A DNA stretch of 64,000 nucleotides from Mucilaginibacter pankratovii (GCF_014773265.1 NZ_JACWMY010000006.1:310001-374000); one strand, 5' to 3'; numbered from the stretch's first letter, positions 36,594 to 46,212 are shown. Notes: generated by a model not told the origin, from the sequence alone. A program made the numbers and translations.

Positions 36594-36741
36594 TTCCCTT
36601 CGTGTAGTTAATAATTGTTAATTATCCCGCATAAACTTTTACCTTTAGGGCAGGTTTGTTATTTTCGCAAACTATAAGAATTGATGTAGATGGAGGCTAT
36701 CTCATATCTCACGTCTCAAATCTCATATCTAAGAAGGGCAC

Positions 36742-37620
36742 ATGGAAGAATTTGAAGCAAGCGAATCGGCAAAGAAAACCAAAACGATATACATATCTAC
36801 CGTTTTTGGTATTGCTATGGTTTTATTGATGATAGGGCTGCTGGGGCTAATATTAGTAAAGGCAAACAACCTGTCGCGCTATGTAAAAGAAAACATCGTG
36901 CTTAATATTTTTATGGACGATGCCGCCCACGAAACCGACGTGCTGCAATTTCAAAAACAGCTGGATGGCAACCCAATGGTTAAGCAAACCCAGTATGTGA
37001 GTAAAGAGTTGGCGGCCCGCAATCTGCAAAAAGACCTGGGCGAGGATTTTGTAAAATTCCTGGGGTATAACCCGCTATCACAATCGCTGGATGTATACCT
37101 GAAAGCCGACTATGCCAATAATTCAGGTATCGATAAATTTAAGGCCGAACTGATGAAAAACCCACTGGTAAAAGAGGTAAAATACCAGCAATCGCTGGTT
37201 GACCAAATGAACCAGAACCTTAAATCCATCATATTGGTGATCCTCGCCTTCGCCGCCATATTTGTGGTGCTGTCGGTAGCGTTGATCAACAATACCATCA
37301 GATTGGCTATCTACTCGCAAAGGTTTCTCATCAAATCGATGCAATTGGTTGGGGCTACCAAGGGTTTTATCCGCAAGCCGTTTTTGCTTTACGGCATCTG
37401 GCATGGCTTATTAGGCGGCTTAATTGCTGTGTTGATACTGATAGGTACCCTTTACCTGGCCTACCAGCAAATTCCCGACTTGGTGATCCTGCGTAACTAC
37501 ACCGAGTTTGGCATCGTATTTTTAGGTGTTATCGGTATTGGGGTTATCATGTCGGCAGTGAGTACTTACCTGGCAGTAAACAAATTCTTACGTTTAAAAA
37601 TATACGATTTATATAGGTAG
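36742..37620 (+). CDS. ftsX: Cell-division protein FtsX
   Basis: This 292-residue permease-like protein has an N-terminal helix (about 18-40), an extracytoplasmic domain (about 45-150) and three C-terminal helices (about 163-188, 217-240 and 253-280). FtsX pairs with the FtsE ATPase to control peptidoglycan hydrolases at the septum. ftsE is not adjacent. The order ftsX, DUF3098, uppP, truB, ribF is a conserved Bacteroidota arrangement, which supports the identification. Confidence 0.9.
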   Translation: MEEFEASESAKKTKTIYISTVFGIAMVLLMIGLLGLILVKANNLSRYVKENIVLNIFMDDAAHETDVLQFQKQLDGNPMVKQTQYVSKELAARNLQKDLGEDFVKFLGYNPLSQSLDVYLKADYANNSGIDKFKAELMKNPLVKEVKYQQSLVDQMNQNLKSIILVILAFAAIFVVLSVALINNTIRLAIYSQRFLIKSMQLVGATKGFIRKPFLLYGIWHGLLGGLIAVLILIGTLYLAYQQIPDLVILRNYTEFGIVFLGVIGIGVIMSAVSTYLAVNKFLRLKIYDLYR

Positions 37621-37697
37621 TTCACTGGTTCATTTGTTCAATAGTTCATTGGTAATATCTACTAAATAATAATTAAAAAACTCAATAAGTAAAATAT

Positions 37698-37970
37698 ATG
37701 GCATTGCAATCTAAACCGGCCGGCCCGGTTAAAACAGCACCCAAACCAGCGGCGCTGCAAACCACCACCCCGGCCCAGTTTGTGTTCGGAAAAGAAAACT
37801 ACCGTTGGTTAATTATCAGCATAGCTGTAGTAGCTTTTGGTTTTGTGCTGATGAGCGGCACTACTGATATTTACAGCACTACAAAAATTGTTATTGCGCC
37901 AATAGTTGTATTGGCAGGCTTTGGTTTAGGTTTTTACGCGATCCTGAAAAAGCCGGCCGATAAAGTATGA
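37698..37970 (+). CDS. DUF3098 family small membrane protein
   Basis: This 90-residue protein has a Pro/Ala-rich N-terminus, the motif [14 protein letters not shown], and two hydrophobic helices (about 36-52 and 63-83). These fit the Bacteroidota family DUF3098. Its stop overlaps the start of uppP by four bases (ATGA), so translation is probably coupled. The family function is unknown; its fixed position between ftsX and uppP suggests a cell-envelope role. Confidence 0.85.
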   Translation: MALQSKPAGPVKTAPKPAALQTTTPAQFVFGKENYRWLIISIAVVAFGFVLMSGTTDIYSTTKIVIAPIVVLAGFGLGFYAILKKPADKV

Positions 37971-38761
37971 ATTTAATACAAGTAATTGTCCTGGCGATAA
38001 TAGAAGGCATCACCGAGTTTTTGCCTATTTCTTCCACCGGGCACATGATCATCGCTTCGTCGGTGATGGGCATCCAAAGCAACGATTTTGTAAAGCTGTT
38101 TACCGTGGCCATCCAATTGGGTGCAATCCTGTCGGTAGTAGTGTTGTACTGGAAGCGCTTTTTTCAAACCCTCGATTTTTATTACAAACTATTTGTTGCC
38201 TTTTTACCGGCTGCGGTATTTGGCCTGCTATTCAGCAAAAAGATAGATGAGTTGATGGAAAGCGCGCTAACCGTAGGCATCACCTTATTTATTGGCGGTG
38301 TTATTTTATTATTTGTTGATAAATGGTTTAACAACTCCGACACTAAAGAAGAGAAGGAGATCAGCTACCTTACGGCGCTTAAGATCGGTTTCTTCCAGTG
38401 CTTATCTATGATACCCGGTACTTCGCGCTCTGCCGCAACTATTGTGGGCGGTATGTCGCAAAAGCTAAGCCGCAAGGCTGCGGCGGAATTTTCGTTCTTT
38501 TTGGCGGTACCAACCATGTTTGCCGCAACCGCAAAAAAGTTGTATGATTTTGTTAAAGATGGTCACGTTTTTACCGGCGAGGAAATAAAGCTACTGGCGA
38601 TAGGTAACGTTATTGCTTTTATTGTTGCGTTATTGGCAATTAAAACCTTTATTACCTTTTTAGAGAAACGGGGCTTCCAGTTATTTGGCTGGTACCGAAT
38701 TTTGGTAGGAGGGGTTATTATTATCCTATTCCTGACGGGCCATAATTTGGAGGTGATTTAA
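37967..38761 (+). CDS. uppP: Undecaprenyl-diphosphatase (bacitracin-resistance family)
   Basis: This 264-residue polytopic enzyme dephosphorylates undecaprenyl diphosphate to recycle the lipid carrier of peptidoglycan and other glycans. Catalytic motifs are [14 protein letters not shown] (about residues 13-26) and [10 protein letters not shown] (about 148-157). It has seven or eight predicted helices. It overlaps the DUF3098 gene and ends in a terminator. Confidence 0.94.
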   Translation: MNLIQVIVLAIIEGITEFLPISSTGHMIIASSVMGIQSNDFVKLFTVAIQLGAILSVVVLYWKRFFQTLDFYYKLFVAFLPAAVFGLLFSKKIDELMESALTVGITLFIGGVILLFVDKWFNNSDTKEEKEISYLTALKIGFFQCLSMIPGTSRSAATIVGGMSQKLSRKAAAEFSFFLAVPTMFAATAKKLYDFVKDGHVFTGEEIKLLAIGNVIAFIVALLAIKTFITFLEKRGFQLFGWYRILVGGVIIILFLTGHNLEVI

Positions 38762-38783
38762 ACAATATTCTTCACACGATACA

Positions 38784-38815
38784 AAATAGCGATGCGCCGA
38801 AAGCCATCGCTATTT
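38784..38815 (+). terminator. Probable terminator of uppP
   Basis: AAATAGCGATG (38784-38794) pairs perfectly with CATCGCTATTT (38805-38815) around a 10-base loop. TCTGTTTG follows. Confidence 0.65.
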
Positions 38816-38868
38816 CTGTTTGCAAGAGGCGGGTTTTTAGTGGGCTTACTACTCGCTGATAAAAACCT

Positions 38869-38876
38869 TACCTTTG
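38869..38876 (+). promoter_or_regulatory. -7 box of truB
   Basis: TACCTTTG matches the consensus and ends 17 bases before the TTG start of truB. A -33 TTG is not evident. Confidence 0.45.
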
Positions 38877-38893
38877 CCCCTTAAATTTTTGTT

Positions 38894-39634
38894 TTGAGCA
38901 AACTATCTTTCAATAATATACAGCAATTTGCCGAAGGGCAGCTTTTGCTGGTAAACAAACCCTACAAGTGGACGAGCTTTGATGTGGTTGGCAAACTCCG
39001 CAACGCCTTTAAGCCCTTAAAACTTAAAGTAGGCCATGCCGGCACGTTGGATCCATTGGCTACCGGGCTGCTCATCATCTGCACCGGTAAAATGACCAAG
39101 CAGATAGATACCTTCCAGGCCGAGGAGAAGGAGTACACTGGTACTATGGTGCTCGGCGCAACCACGCCCACTTACGACCTGGAGAGTGAACCCGAAGCAA
39201 AATTTGAAACCAGCCATCTTACCGAAGAACAGATAAAAGCAGCATGCGCACAGTTTACAGGCGATATACAGCAATACCCTCCGGCCCATTCCGCCATAAA
39301 AATTGATGGCGAGCGCCTTTACGAAAAGGCCCGCCGCGGCGAAGAAGTGGAGCTGCGCCTGCGTAACGTTACCATCACCGAGTTTGAAATAACCCGGATA
39401 GAATTGCCGGAAGTAGACTTTAGAGTAGTGTGCAGCAAGGGTACTTACATACGCTCGCTGGTTAATGATTTCGGTGCGGCTTTAAACAACGGGGCCTACC
39501 TCTCGCGCCTGCGCCGAACACGTAGCGGCAATTACCGGATAGAAGATGCGCATGAAGTGCTTGAACTTGTGAATACCATACGCGATCTTAAAAACGGAGA
39601 CGTAGCAGGTGATTCATCAACTACGGGTCATTAA
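38894..39634 (+). CDS. truB: tRNA pseudouridine synthase B
   Basis: This 246-residue enzyme makes pseudouridine 55 in tRNA. The catalytic motif GHAGTLDPLATGLL (about residues 49-62) contains the nucleophilic Asp, and KWTSFDVVGKLR and KIDGERLYEKAR are family-typical. The start is TTG at 38894; no ATG lies upstream in frame. It is preceded by a -7 box and followed by ribF, a pair seen in many bacteria. Confidence 0.94.
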   Translation: MSKLSFNNIQQFAEGQLLLVNKPYKWTSFDVVGKLRNAFKPLKLKVGHAGTLDPLATGLLIICTGKMTKQIDTFQAEEKEYTGTMVLGATTPTYDLESEPEAKFETSHLTEEQIKAACAQFTGDIQQYPPAHSAIKIDGERLYEKARRGEEVELRLRNVTITEFEITRIELPEVDFRVVCSKGTYIRSLVNDFGAALNNGAYLSRLRRTRSGNYRIEDAHEVLELVNTIRDLKNGDVAGDSSTTGH

Positions 39635-39678
39635 TTGGGGGCGGTAACAAAAAGATTTTTCATTGAACTTTCTACGTT

Positions 39679-39686
39679 TACCTTTG
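39679..39686 (+). promoter_or_regulatory. -7 box of ribF
   Basis: TACCTTTG ends 13 bases before the ribF ATG, giving a predicted leader of fewer than ten bases. Confidence 0.45.
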
Positions 39687-39699
39687 TGAAATTCTAAAA

Positions 39700-40650
39700 A
39701 TGAAGATCTACCATCACATAGATGAATTTACGCCCTTAAAAAATGCCGTGGTTACCATCGGTACTTTTGATGGCGTACATATAGGGCACCGTAAAATTAT
39801 TGCCCGTTTAAAAGAACTGGCCGAAGTAGCTGGTGGTGAAACGGTTATCTTAACCTTTTTTCCGCATCCGCGGATGATCTTGCATCCCGAAGATGAGAAC
39901 ATCAAACTCATTACCACCATTGCCGAAAAAGCGGAACTGATGGAGCAATTGGGTGTAGACCATTTGATCATCACCCCGTTCTCCCGCGATTTCAGTAACC
40001 AGTCTGCCGAGGAATATATCCGCGATATCCTGGTGAAAAAGATTGGCATCAAAACTATTGTAATAGGGTACGATCACCGTTTTGGCAAAGACCGCAAAGG
40101 CGGGTTGGACGACCTGCTAAGATTAGCATCCGAGTATGATTTTGAAGTACTGGAGATCCCCGAACAGGATATCAATGATGTGGCCATCAGCTCTACCCGT
40201 ATCCGTACGGCATTGCTGGACGGGCAGATAGATATCGCTAACGAATGCCTGGGTTATCCCTTTTTTATTACCGGTAAAGTTATCCGCGGCGATCAGTTGG
40301 GCCGTCAGCTGGGTTATCCCACCGCCAACCTGATGCTGGAAGAGCGCTATAAGCTGATCCCGTCTGATGGTATTTACGCGGTTAGGGTAAAGGTAGAAGG
40401 CAAGGAATACAAAGGTATGGCCTACATCGGCCACCGCCCAACCGTTAACGGCATGACCAGGAACATCGAGGTGAACATCTTCGATTTTAATGCCGACATC
40501 TACAACAAACAACTCCGCATGGAATTTTTACACTTTGTGCGCGAGGATATCCGCTTTGCGTCTCTGGACGAATTAGTGGTACAATTGGGCAAGGATAAAG
40601 AAGACGTGCTGGCGCTGCTGGTTTTGGATAACCCGCAGTTTAATACCTAA
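39700..40650 (+). CDS. ribF: Bifunctional riboflavin kinase / FAD synthetase
   Basis: This 316-residue enzyme makes FMN and FAD from riboflavin. The N-terminal nucleotidyltransferase half shows GTFDGVHIGHRKI (about residues 22-34) and ISSTRIRTAL. The C-terminal kinase half shows GRQLGYPTANL and the metal-binding PTAN motif. Both domains are complete. It follows truB by 65 bases, with its own -7 box in between. Confidence 0.94.
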   Translation: MKIYHHIDEFTPLKNAVVTIGTFDGVHIGHRKIIARLKELAEVAGGETVILTFFPHPRMILHPEDENIKLITTIAEKAELMEQLGVDHLIITPFSRDFSNQSAEEYIRDILVKKIGIKTIVIGYDHRFGKDRKGGLDDLLRLASEYDFEVLEIPEQDINDVAISSTRIRTALLDGQIDIANECLGYPFFITGKVIRGDQLGRQLGYPTANLMLEERYKLIPSDGIYAVRVKVEGKEYKGMAYIGHRPTVNGMTRNIEVNIFDFNADIYNKQLRMEFLHFVREDIRFASLDELVVQLGKDKEDVLALLVLDNPQFNT

Positions 40651-40767
40651 AGGCCCCAAGCTTGCCAACAAAACATGTTTAAGATAAGGTTAAATACCCG
40701 CTTGTTAATATCGCGTTAATTAATTTAATTCGTACTGCTCTAATCTAAAGTGGGCGTAACGTGCGGT

Positions 40768-41817
40768 ATGGCTAAACTTAACCTCGACAGGCAGGAAAGC
40801 GAATTTTTAAACAACACCATCTCCCATTGGGAAAAACATCATTTAGTTGACGGCGAACAAGCGGAAAAACTCCGGGCTTCTTATGAAGTAAAAGGTTTCG
40901 ACTGGATGCGGCTGGCCAAATATTCGTTTTGGGTAGCGCTCATATGCGGGGTGGTAGCGGTAGGCTCGCTTATTGTCGATGACGCGGTTATCAACTGGCT
41001 AAAAAGTCTGTACGATACGCCGGATATTGTGATTGCTATACTTTCGGCCGCTGCGGCAGTGGGCTTGTTCTACCTTGGCCGCCGGCGCGAAAAACTATAT
41101 CCCGAGAAGATCTTCAGCAACGAGGCTGTTATTTTTACAGGCGTGTTATCCACAGCCTGCAGCATAGCTTACCTGGGCAAAACATTCGATAATGGTTCGG
41201 GCCATTACTCCCTTTTATTTTTAGTATCGGTATTTGTGTACGGTTTTTTAGCCTGGCGAATGGGCTCACGATTGATATGGCTTTTCGCGCTGGTATCGCT
41301 GGGTAGCTGGTTCGGTACCGAAACGGGCTATCAAACCAAGTGGGCGCTTTACTTTTTGGGGATGAACTACCCGCTGCGTTTCGTGCTGTTCGGCCTGCTG
41401 TCGGTTGTCGCCTGTCACATCCTTAAAAACAAAAAATGGTTCAGCTTTTTTTGGGAACTCACCTACGTGGTTGGGATGTTATACCTGTTTATGTCGCTTT
41501 GGCTACTCAGCATCTTTGGCAACTACGGCAGTTTGGATGTTTGGTGGACCATCAAACAGATCAGCCTTTTTTACTGGGGTATTATTTCGGCTGTAGTGGC
41601 AGGTGCTTTTCTGCTATATGGCTTAAAAAACAAGGATGTAATAGCCCGGGAGTTTGGCATTACCTTCCTCATCATTTTCCTCTACACCAAATACTTCGAA
41701 TACTTTTGGGATGGCACCAACAAAACGCTGTTCTTTTCTATCCTGGCATTGTCTTTTTGGCTGATAGGGCGCAAGGCGGAGAAGATTTGGAATATTAACA
41801 GCCCCCCAACCCCCTGA
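40768..41817 (+). CDS. DUF2157 family membrane protein
   Basis: This protein has about 349 residues from ATG 40768; a GTG six codons upstream is a less likely start. The N-terminal cytoplasmic part, ISHWEKHHLVDGEQAEKLRASYE, fits DUF2157, and eight or nine hydrophobic helices follow. The family function is unknown. The final residues SPPTP and the stop codon come from a C5-TGAA-G5 palindrome, the same element that ends truA. It converges on the LysE-type gene across an inverted pair of this element. Confidence 0.8.
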   Translation: MAKLNLDRQESEFLNNTISHWEKHHLVDGEQAEKLRASYEVKGFDWMRLAKYSFWVALICGVVAVGSLIVDDAVINWLKSLYDTPDIVIAILSAAAAVGLFYLGRRREKLYPEKIFSNEAVIFTGVLSTACSIAYLGKTFDNGSGHYSLLFLVSVFVYGFLAWRMGSRLIWLFALVSLGSWFGTETGYQTKWALYFLGMNYPLRFVLFGLLSVVACHILKNKKWFSFFWELTYVVGMLYLFMSLWLLSIFGNYGSLDVWWTIKQISLFYWGIISAVVAGAFLLYGLKNKDVIAREFGITFLIIFLYTKYFEYFWDGTNKTLFFSILALSFWLIGRKAEKIWNINSPPTP

Positions 41818-41880
41818 AGGGGGAGTGGAATTTTTTGGCAAAGCGATTTTTCAAAAGCTCCCCCTTCAGGGGGCTCGGCT
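41801..41880. repeat. Inverted pair of C5-TGAA-G5 palindromes between convergent genes
   Basis: Copy 1 has CCCCC-TGAA-GGGGG at 41810-41823 and carries the DUF2157-gene stop (TGA 41815-41817). Copy 2, in opposite orientation, has CCCCC-TTCA-GGGGG at 41860-41873, flanked by AAAAGCT and CTCGG. Each can fold alone, and the two can also pair with each other into a longer hairpin. They probably act as a two-way terminator. Confidence 0.8.
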
Positions 41881-42503
41881 TAGTGCTTAAACCACACTAA
41901 ATAGATCTGTTTAAAAACATGGTACAGCGCAAACCCAAAAAACAGGATGGCAATACAGGTATCAATGATCTTTGTGCTTAACGCAAATTTCTTTTGCAGG
42001 TAACTGGCAAATTTGGCATATAAAAATAGGGCGATAAAAGCGCCCATAGCAGAGCCGATGCTGAAGAATACCAGGTCGAGCGGTTTATCGTCTATCCATT
42101 CGTGGGTAATGAGGTAGGTGCCGGTCACCATCCAAAAGGGGATCTGCATGGGGTTTAAAAAGCCTAAAAGGATGCCGTATTTGATGCTGGCGTGCTGGCT
42201 GTAAGTAGTTTTTGGCGGGTTGTTGCGGTTGCGCCAGGTTATGGCAGCCATTGTGCCAAACAACACTACCATCACCCAATCTATAATGGTATCCAGCCGC
42301 ACTTCTTCTGATAGCCATTTGGCGCCCAGCATCACCACATAAGTGAAGAAAAATTCTACGCATGAAAATGCCACGATAAACTGCAGGGCTTGTTTCATAC
42401 CGCGGTTTATCGTTATTTGTACAAGTGTAAGGTTCACATTTCCTGGCGGTACATAGCCTATAAAATTGGCTATCACCCCGGCAAGTAAGGTTAGGAATAT
42501 CAT
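41880..42503 (-). CDS. LysE/RhtB-family amino-acid exporter
   Basis: This protein has 207 residues and six hydrophobic helices, with the family-typical early motif GYVPPGNVNLTLVQITINRGMKQAL. Such proteins export amino acids or related small molecules from the cell. I chose the ATG at 42503. An in-frame TTG at 42533 would add ten residues, but the sequence between them contains an exact -7 promoter box (TATCTTTG). This start implies a nearly leaderless mRNA. Confidence 0.82.
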   Translation of the reverse strand: MIFLTLLAGVIANFIGYVPPGNVNLTLVQITINRGMKQALQFIVAFSCVEFFFTYVVMLGAKWLSEEVRLDTIIDWVMVVLFGTMAAITWRNRNNPPKTTYSQHASIKYGILLGFLNPMQIPFWMVTGTYLITHEWIDDKPLDLVFFSIGSAMGAFIALFLYAKFASYLQKKFALSTKIIDTCIAILFFGFALYHVFKQIYLVWFKH

Positions 42504-42509
42504 CGGGGG

Positions 42510-42517
42510 CAAAGATA
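42510..42517 (-). promoter_or_regulatory. -7 box directly before the LysE-type gene
   Basis: On the reverse strand TATCTTTG ends six bases before the ATG. The usual distance from this box to the transcript start is similar, so the mRNA may be leaderless. Confidence 0.45.
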
Positions 42518-42646
42518 ATACTTTAGCTATCAATAAAACAGGAGATAACGATGATGCTGATCATGAATAATGCAAACTCATAATTTCGCATATTTGCATT
42601 TTTAACGGAGGGTTTGCAAAAGCCAACTGTCCAAGCAAACTGAAAT

Positions 42647-43573
42647 ATGCCTGCTCGTAAAATAGTATCCTTATTGCCTGCCGCTACCGAAATTGTTTGC
42701 GCGCTCGGCCTCGAAAGTAACCTGGTTGGCCGCTCGCACGAATGTGATTACCCTGAAACGGTAAAAGCCCTGCCGGTATGTTCAGAAGCGAACTTTCCCG
42801 ATGGCTTAAGCAGCGCCGATATTGATGTGAAAGTGAAGGAGGTCCTGGCAGATGCCCTGTCGGTTTATACGGTAAAACGCGAAGTGATAAAAGAGCTGCA
42901 ACCCGATGTTGTGATAACCCAGGCACAATGCGAAGTATGCGCGGTGTCGTTGCCGGAAGTGGAACAGGCTTTGGAAAACTATTTGGATAAACCCGCGGCA
43001 ATTGTATCCTTGCAGCCCAATAGCCTTGACGATATTTACAAAGATATCGCCACCGTTGCGTCAGCCCTTGAAGTTACCCAAACAGGCGATCAGTTATTAG
43101 AGGACCTGCAGGAGCGGGTAGATATCATTCGCCATAAGCTAAAGTTTATGGACAATAAACCCACTGTAGCCTGTATAGAATGGCTGGAGCCGATGATGTT
43201 ATCGGGTAACTGGGTGCCCGAACTGGTTGCTATTGCAGGCGGCGTTCCTATCCTTACGCAGCCGGGCAAGCACTCGCCCTATGTAAACTGGACCGAGATA
43301 CAGGCGCAGGACCCTGAGGTGCTATTACTGATGCCTTGCGGTTTTTCCATCGAACGCACCATGCGCGAAATAGACCTCTTGCTGCAGCTACCCGGCTTCA
43401 GCGAAATGAAGGCGGTGAAAAATAACCGCGTTTACATTGCCGATGGTAACCAATACTTTAACCGCCCCGGTCCAAGGATTGTTGATTCGGTAGAGATCTT
43501 GGCGGAGATCATCCACCCCAAACAATTTATATTTGGCTACGAGGGCGAAGGCTGGATAAAATTCGCACTTTAA
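42647..43573 (+). CDS. BtuF-like cobalamin/metal-chelate binding protein without signal peptide
   Basis: This 308-residue protein has the two-lobe periplasmic binding fold of class III. It opens with KIVSLLPAATEIVCALGLESNLVGRSHECDYP, followed by VVITQAQCEVCAVS and a late GDGNQYFNRPGPR-like segment. Relatives bind vitamin B12 or iron chelates for ABC uptake. No signal peptide or lipobox precedes the first strand, and no ABC permease or ATPase lies nearby. It may therefore work in the cytoplasm or use a different role for the fold. No cobalamin riboswitch was seen upstream. Confidence 0.8.
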   Translation: MPARKIVSLLPAATEIVCALGLESNLVGRSHECDYPETVKALPVCSEANFPDGLSSADIDVKVKEVLADALSVYTVKREVIKELQPDVVITQAQCEVCAVSLPEVEQALENYLDKPAAIVSLQPNSLDDIYKDIATVASALEVTQTGDQLLEDLQERVDIIRHKLKFMDNKPTVACIEWLEPMMLSGNWVPELVAIAGGVPILTQPGKHSPYVNWTEIQAQDPEVLLLMPCGFSIERTMREIDLLLQLPGFSEMKAVKNNRVYIADGNQYFNRPGPRIVDSVEILAEIIHPKQFIFGYEGEGWIKFAL

Positions 43574-43600
43574 AAATTATTTTAAAAAGTTTACCAAACA

Positions 43601-43628
43601 TTGTAAATCGATATTTTAATTATATTTA
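43601..43628 (+). promoter_or_regulatory. Promoter of the hexosaminidase gene
   Basis: TTG at 43601-43603, a 17-base spacer and TATATTTA at 43621-43628 (one mismatch to TAnnTTTG) precede the ATG at 43654. Confidence 0.5.
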
Positions 43629-43653
43629 CGGTTCTCAACCTAATATAATTGCC

Positions 43654-46212
43654 ATGCGTCGTTTTATCATTCTGTTTCTTGTTACTGTTGTCGGCATAAA
43701 AGCATTTGCCCTTACCGGCGATGAGCCAAAGGTGGATCCGCAAAACCTGCACATTAGCTGGGAGGTTGTTGATAATAACTATCAGAATAAAGGCGAGGCC
43801 CTTACTGCAATTGTGATCACCAACAAAGGCAAAACGGCTTTACCTGCTTCGGGATGGAAGTTCTACTTTAACTCTTCGCGCAACTTTTTACCCAATGCAA
43901 CTACGGGTAATGCCACCATCGCCCAGGTAAACGGTGATCTGTACAGCATTACCCCAACCTCCAATTTCAAAGAAATAAAACCCGGTGAAAGCGGGCGTAT
44001 TGAATACGTTTGTGAATCGCCGGTGGTAAATTTTACCGATGCCATTGAAGGCCCGTACCTGGTTTGGGATAACGAACCTGCAAAAGGCTACGCCCTGGGC
44101 GATTTTACAATTAAGCCTTACAACCCCACCTACCAGGGCTTGATAACCCCCGAGATCATCTACAACCAGAACAAAACTATTTTGGATATTCCGGCTGCAT
44201 CGTTACAAAAAATCATCCCAACGCCCGTAAATTACCAGGAAAATGCCGGCAATTTTATCATCAACAATACTGTTGCGATAATAAGCGACCCATTGTTTGA
44301 GAACGAGAAGCGCTATTTTATTAATGGGCTGGAAAAATTGCTGGGCAGCAAATTAAAAGGTACATCGAACACAAAAAAGATCGTCTTTAAAAAAGATGCC
44401 TCCCTTGGTGCCGAAGCTTACAACCTTAATGTAACCCCCGATGGCATGACCATAAGTGCCGCTACTCCCGCCGGTTTGTTCTACGGCATCCAATCGTTTA
44501 AAACATCGCTTAGCGCCGCGCCCTGGGCAAAAGCACAGGCAGCCATAACCGTTCCTTGTGTTGAGGTTACCGATGCGCCCCGTTTTCCTTACCGCGCCGT
44601 AATGTTGGATGTGGCCCGCAACTTTCAAAGTAAACAACAGGTATTAAAGCTGATAAACCTGATGGCCGTTTATAAACTGAATACCCTGCACATGCACCTT
44701 ACCGACGATGAAGCCTGGCGAATAGAGATCCCGTCGCTACCCGAGTTAACCGCCATCGGCTCTAAACGCGGTCACTCGCTGGATAGCAAAACAAACCTGC
44801 CTGCATCGCATGGCTCAGGTCCTGATTTTAGCAATACAGCCGGTACCGGTTTTTATACCAAAGCCGACTATATCGAGATCTTGAAATACGCCAACGAACG
44901 CCACGTAACCGTTATTCCAGAGATCGAGACCCCGGGCCATGCGCGTGCCTCCATTAAAGCGATGGATGCACGCTACGAACGTTTATTAGCCGCCGGTGAT
45001 AAAGCCGGTGCGGAGCGTAATTTGCTGCGCGACCTGAACGACAAATCTGATTACCGCTCGGTGCAATATTGGAATGATAACGTGATAGATGTATCGCTGC
45101 CATCAACCTACAATTATATCGAAACCGTTGTGGGCGACCTGGTGAACATCTACAAAGAAGCTAATGCCCCGCTGCCTGCCATCCATTTTGGTGGCGACGA
45201 GGTGCCGGCGCACGTTTGGGAAAAATCACCTGCTTACCTGGCGTTGAAAGCTACCCATCCCGAGATACAAAACACCGGCGACCTTTGGTACTACTTTTAC
45301 GGCAGAGTGAACGAGATCCTGAAAAAACGCAATATCAAATTATCGGGCTGGGAAGAAATGGCCCTGCGCAAAACCAATGTAGACGGGCATGCCACCTACG
45401 TACCAAACCCGCAGTTTGTAAACGAAGGTATGCAGGTGGATGTTTGGAACAACGTACTGGGCGACGGACAGGAAGACCTGGCCTACAAGCTGGCAAATGG
45501 TGGTTACAAGGTAGTGCTTACCTGCGCTACCAATTTGTATTTTGATATGGCCAACTACAAATCTTTTGATGAGCCGGGCTATTATTGGGGCGCTTATTTG
45601 GGTATCGATAAATTCTTCTCGTTTATCCCTTACGATTACTTTAAAAATGCCGACGTGGATAAGAACGGCATCCCCATTAACCGCAACCTGTTTGTGGGCA
45701 AGCAACGGCTCACCGATTATGGCAAAGAAAATATCATTGGCCTGCAAGGTGCCTTATGGGGCGAAACCGTAAAAAGCGCCGAACGGATGGATTATATGAT
45801 CTTCCCTAAACTGATAGGCCTTGCCGAGCGTGCCTGGGCGAAGGACCCATCCTGGACGACGGAAAGAGATACCGCCAAGGCCCGTGTTTTATACAATGAA
45901 GACTGGAGTAAATTCCTCAATATCCTGGGTAAGCGCGAGCTGCCACGGCTGGCTTATTATAACGGCGGCTACAGTTTCCGCATACCAAAACCGGGTGTTG
46001 TTTTAGAGGATGGTAAATACCTCAGCAATATTCAATACCCCGGGCTAACCATCAGGTACACCACAGATGGTACCGAACCTACAGCAAACAGCAAAGTTTA
46101 CACCGCCCCGGTAAATGCAAAAGGCGTTGTAAAATTCCGCGCGTTTGATGAAAAAGGGCGGGGCGGCAACATTGCCGAAGGCCCGGCCAGTAATCCGAAG
46201 CCGACAATTTAA
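43654..46212 (+). CDS. Beta-N-acetylhexosaminidase, glycoside hydrolase family 20
   Basis: This 852-residue secreted enzyme removes terminal N-acetylglucosamine or N-acetylgalactosamine from glycans or chitin fragments. A signal peptide ends near IKAFA. A carbohydrate-binding-like N-terminal domain (about 25-175), a GH20b domain (about 185-305) and the TIM barrel (about 310-730) follow. The catalytic Asp-Glu pair is in IHFGGDEVPAHVW. A C-terminal domain with TIRYTTDGTEPTANS closes the protein. It is probably periplasmic or surface-exposed. It stands alone with its own promoter. Confidence 0.93.
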   Translation: MRRFIILFLVTVVGIKAFALTGDEPKVDPQNLHISWEVVDNNYQNKGEALTAIVITNKGKTALPASGWKFYFNSSRNFLPNATTGNATIAQVNGDLYSITPTSNFKEIKPGESGRIEYVCESPVVNFTDAIEGPYLVWDNEPAKGYALGDFTIKPYNPTYQGLITPEIIYNQNKTILDIPAASLQKIIPTPVNYQENAGNFIINNTVAIISDPLFENEKRYFINGLEKLLGSKLKGTSNTKKIVFKKDASLGAEAYNLNVTPDGMTISAATPAGLFYGIQSFKTSLSAAPWAKAQAAITVPCVEVTDAPRFPYRAVMLDVARNFQSKQQVLKLINLMAVYKLNTLHMHLTDDEAWRIEIPSLPELTAIGSKRGHSLDSKTNLPASHGSGPDFSNTAGTGFYTKADYIEILKYANERHVTVIPEIETPGHARASIKAMDARYERLLAAGDKAGAERNLLRDLNDKSDYRSVQYWNDNVIDVSLPSTYNYIETVVGDLVNIYKEANAPLPAIHFGGDEVPAHVWEKSPAYLALKATHPEIQNTGDLWYYFYGRVNEILKKRNIKLSGWEEMALRKTNVDGHATYVPNPQFVNEGMQVDVWNNVLGDGQEDLAYKLANGGYKVVLTCATNLYFDMANYKSFDEPGYYWGAYLGIDKFFSFIPYDYFKNADVDKNGIPINRNLFVGKQRLTDYGKENIIGLQGALWGETVKSAERMDYMIFPKLIGLAERAWAKDPSWTTERDTAKARVLYNEDWSKFLNILGKRELPRLAYYNGGYSFRIPKPGVVLEDGKYLSNIQYPGLTIRYTTDGTEPTANSKVYTAPVNAKGVVKFRAFDEKGRGGNIAEGPASNPKPTI

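Larger units (their letters stand above)
36292..36741. other. Gene-free region upstream of ftsX, repeat-rich
   Basis: These 450 bases contain the TCTGAACC...GGTTCAGA dyad (36447-36531), a run of CAATCCTTCAATCC words (36541-36593) and CTCATATCTCACGTCTCAAA words (36693-36732). No gene was recognised. Confidence 0.65.
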
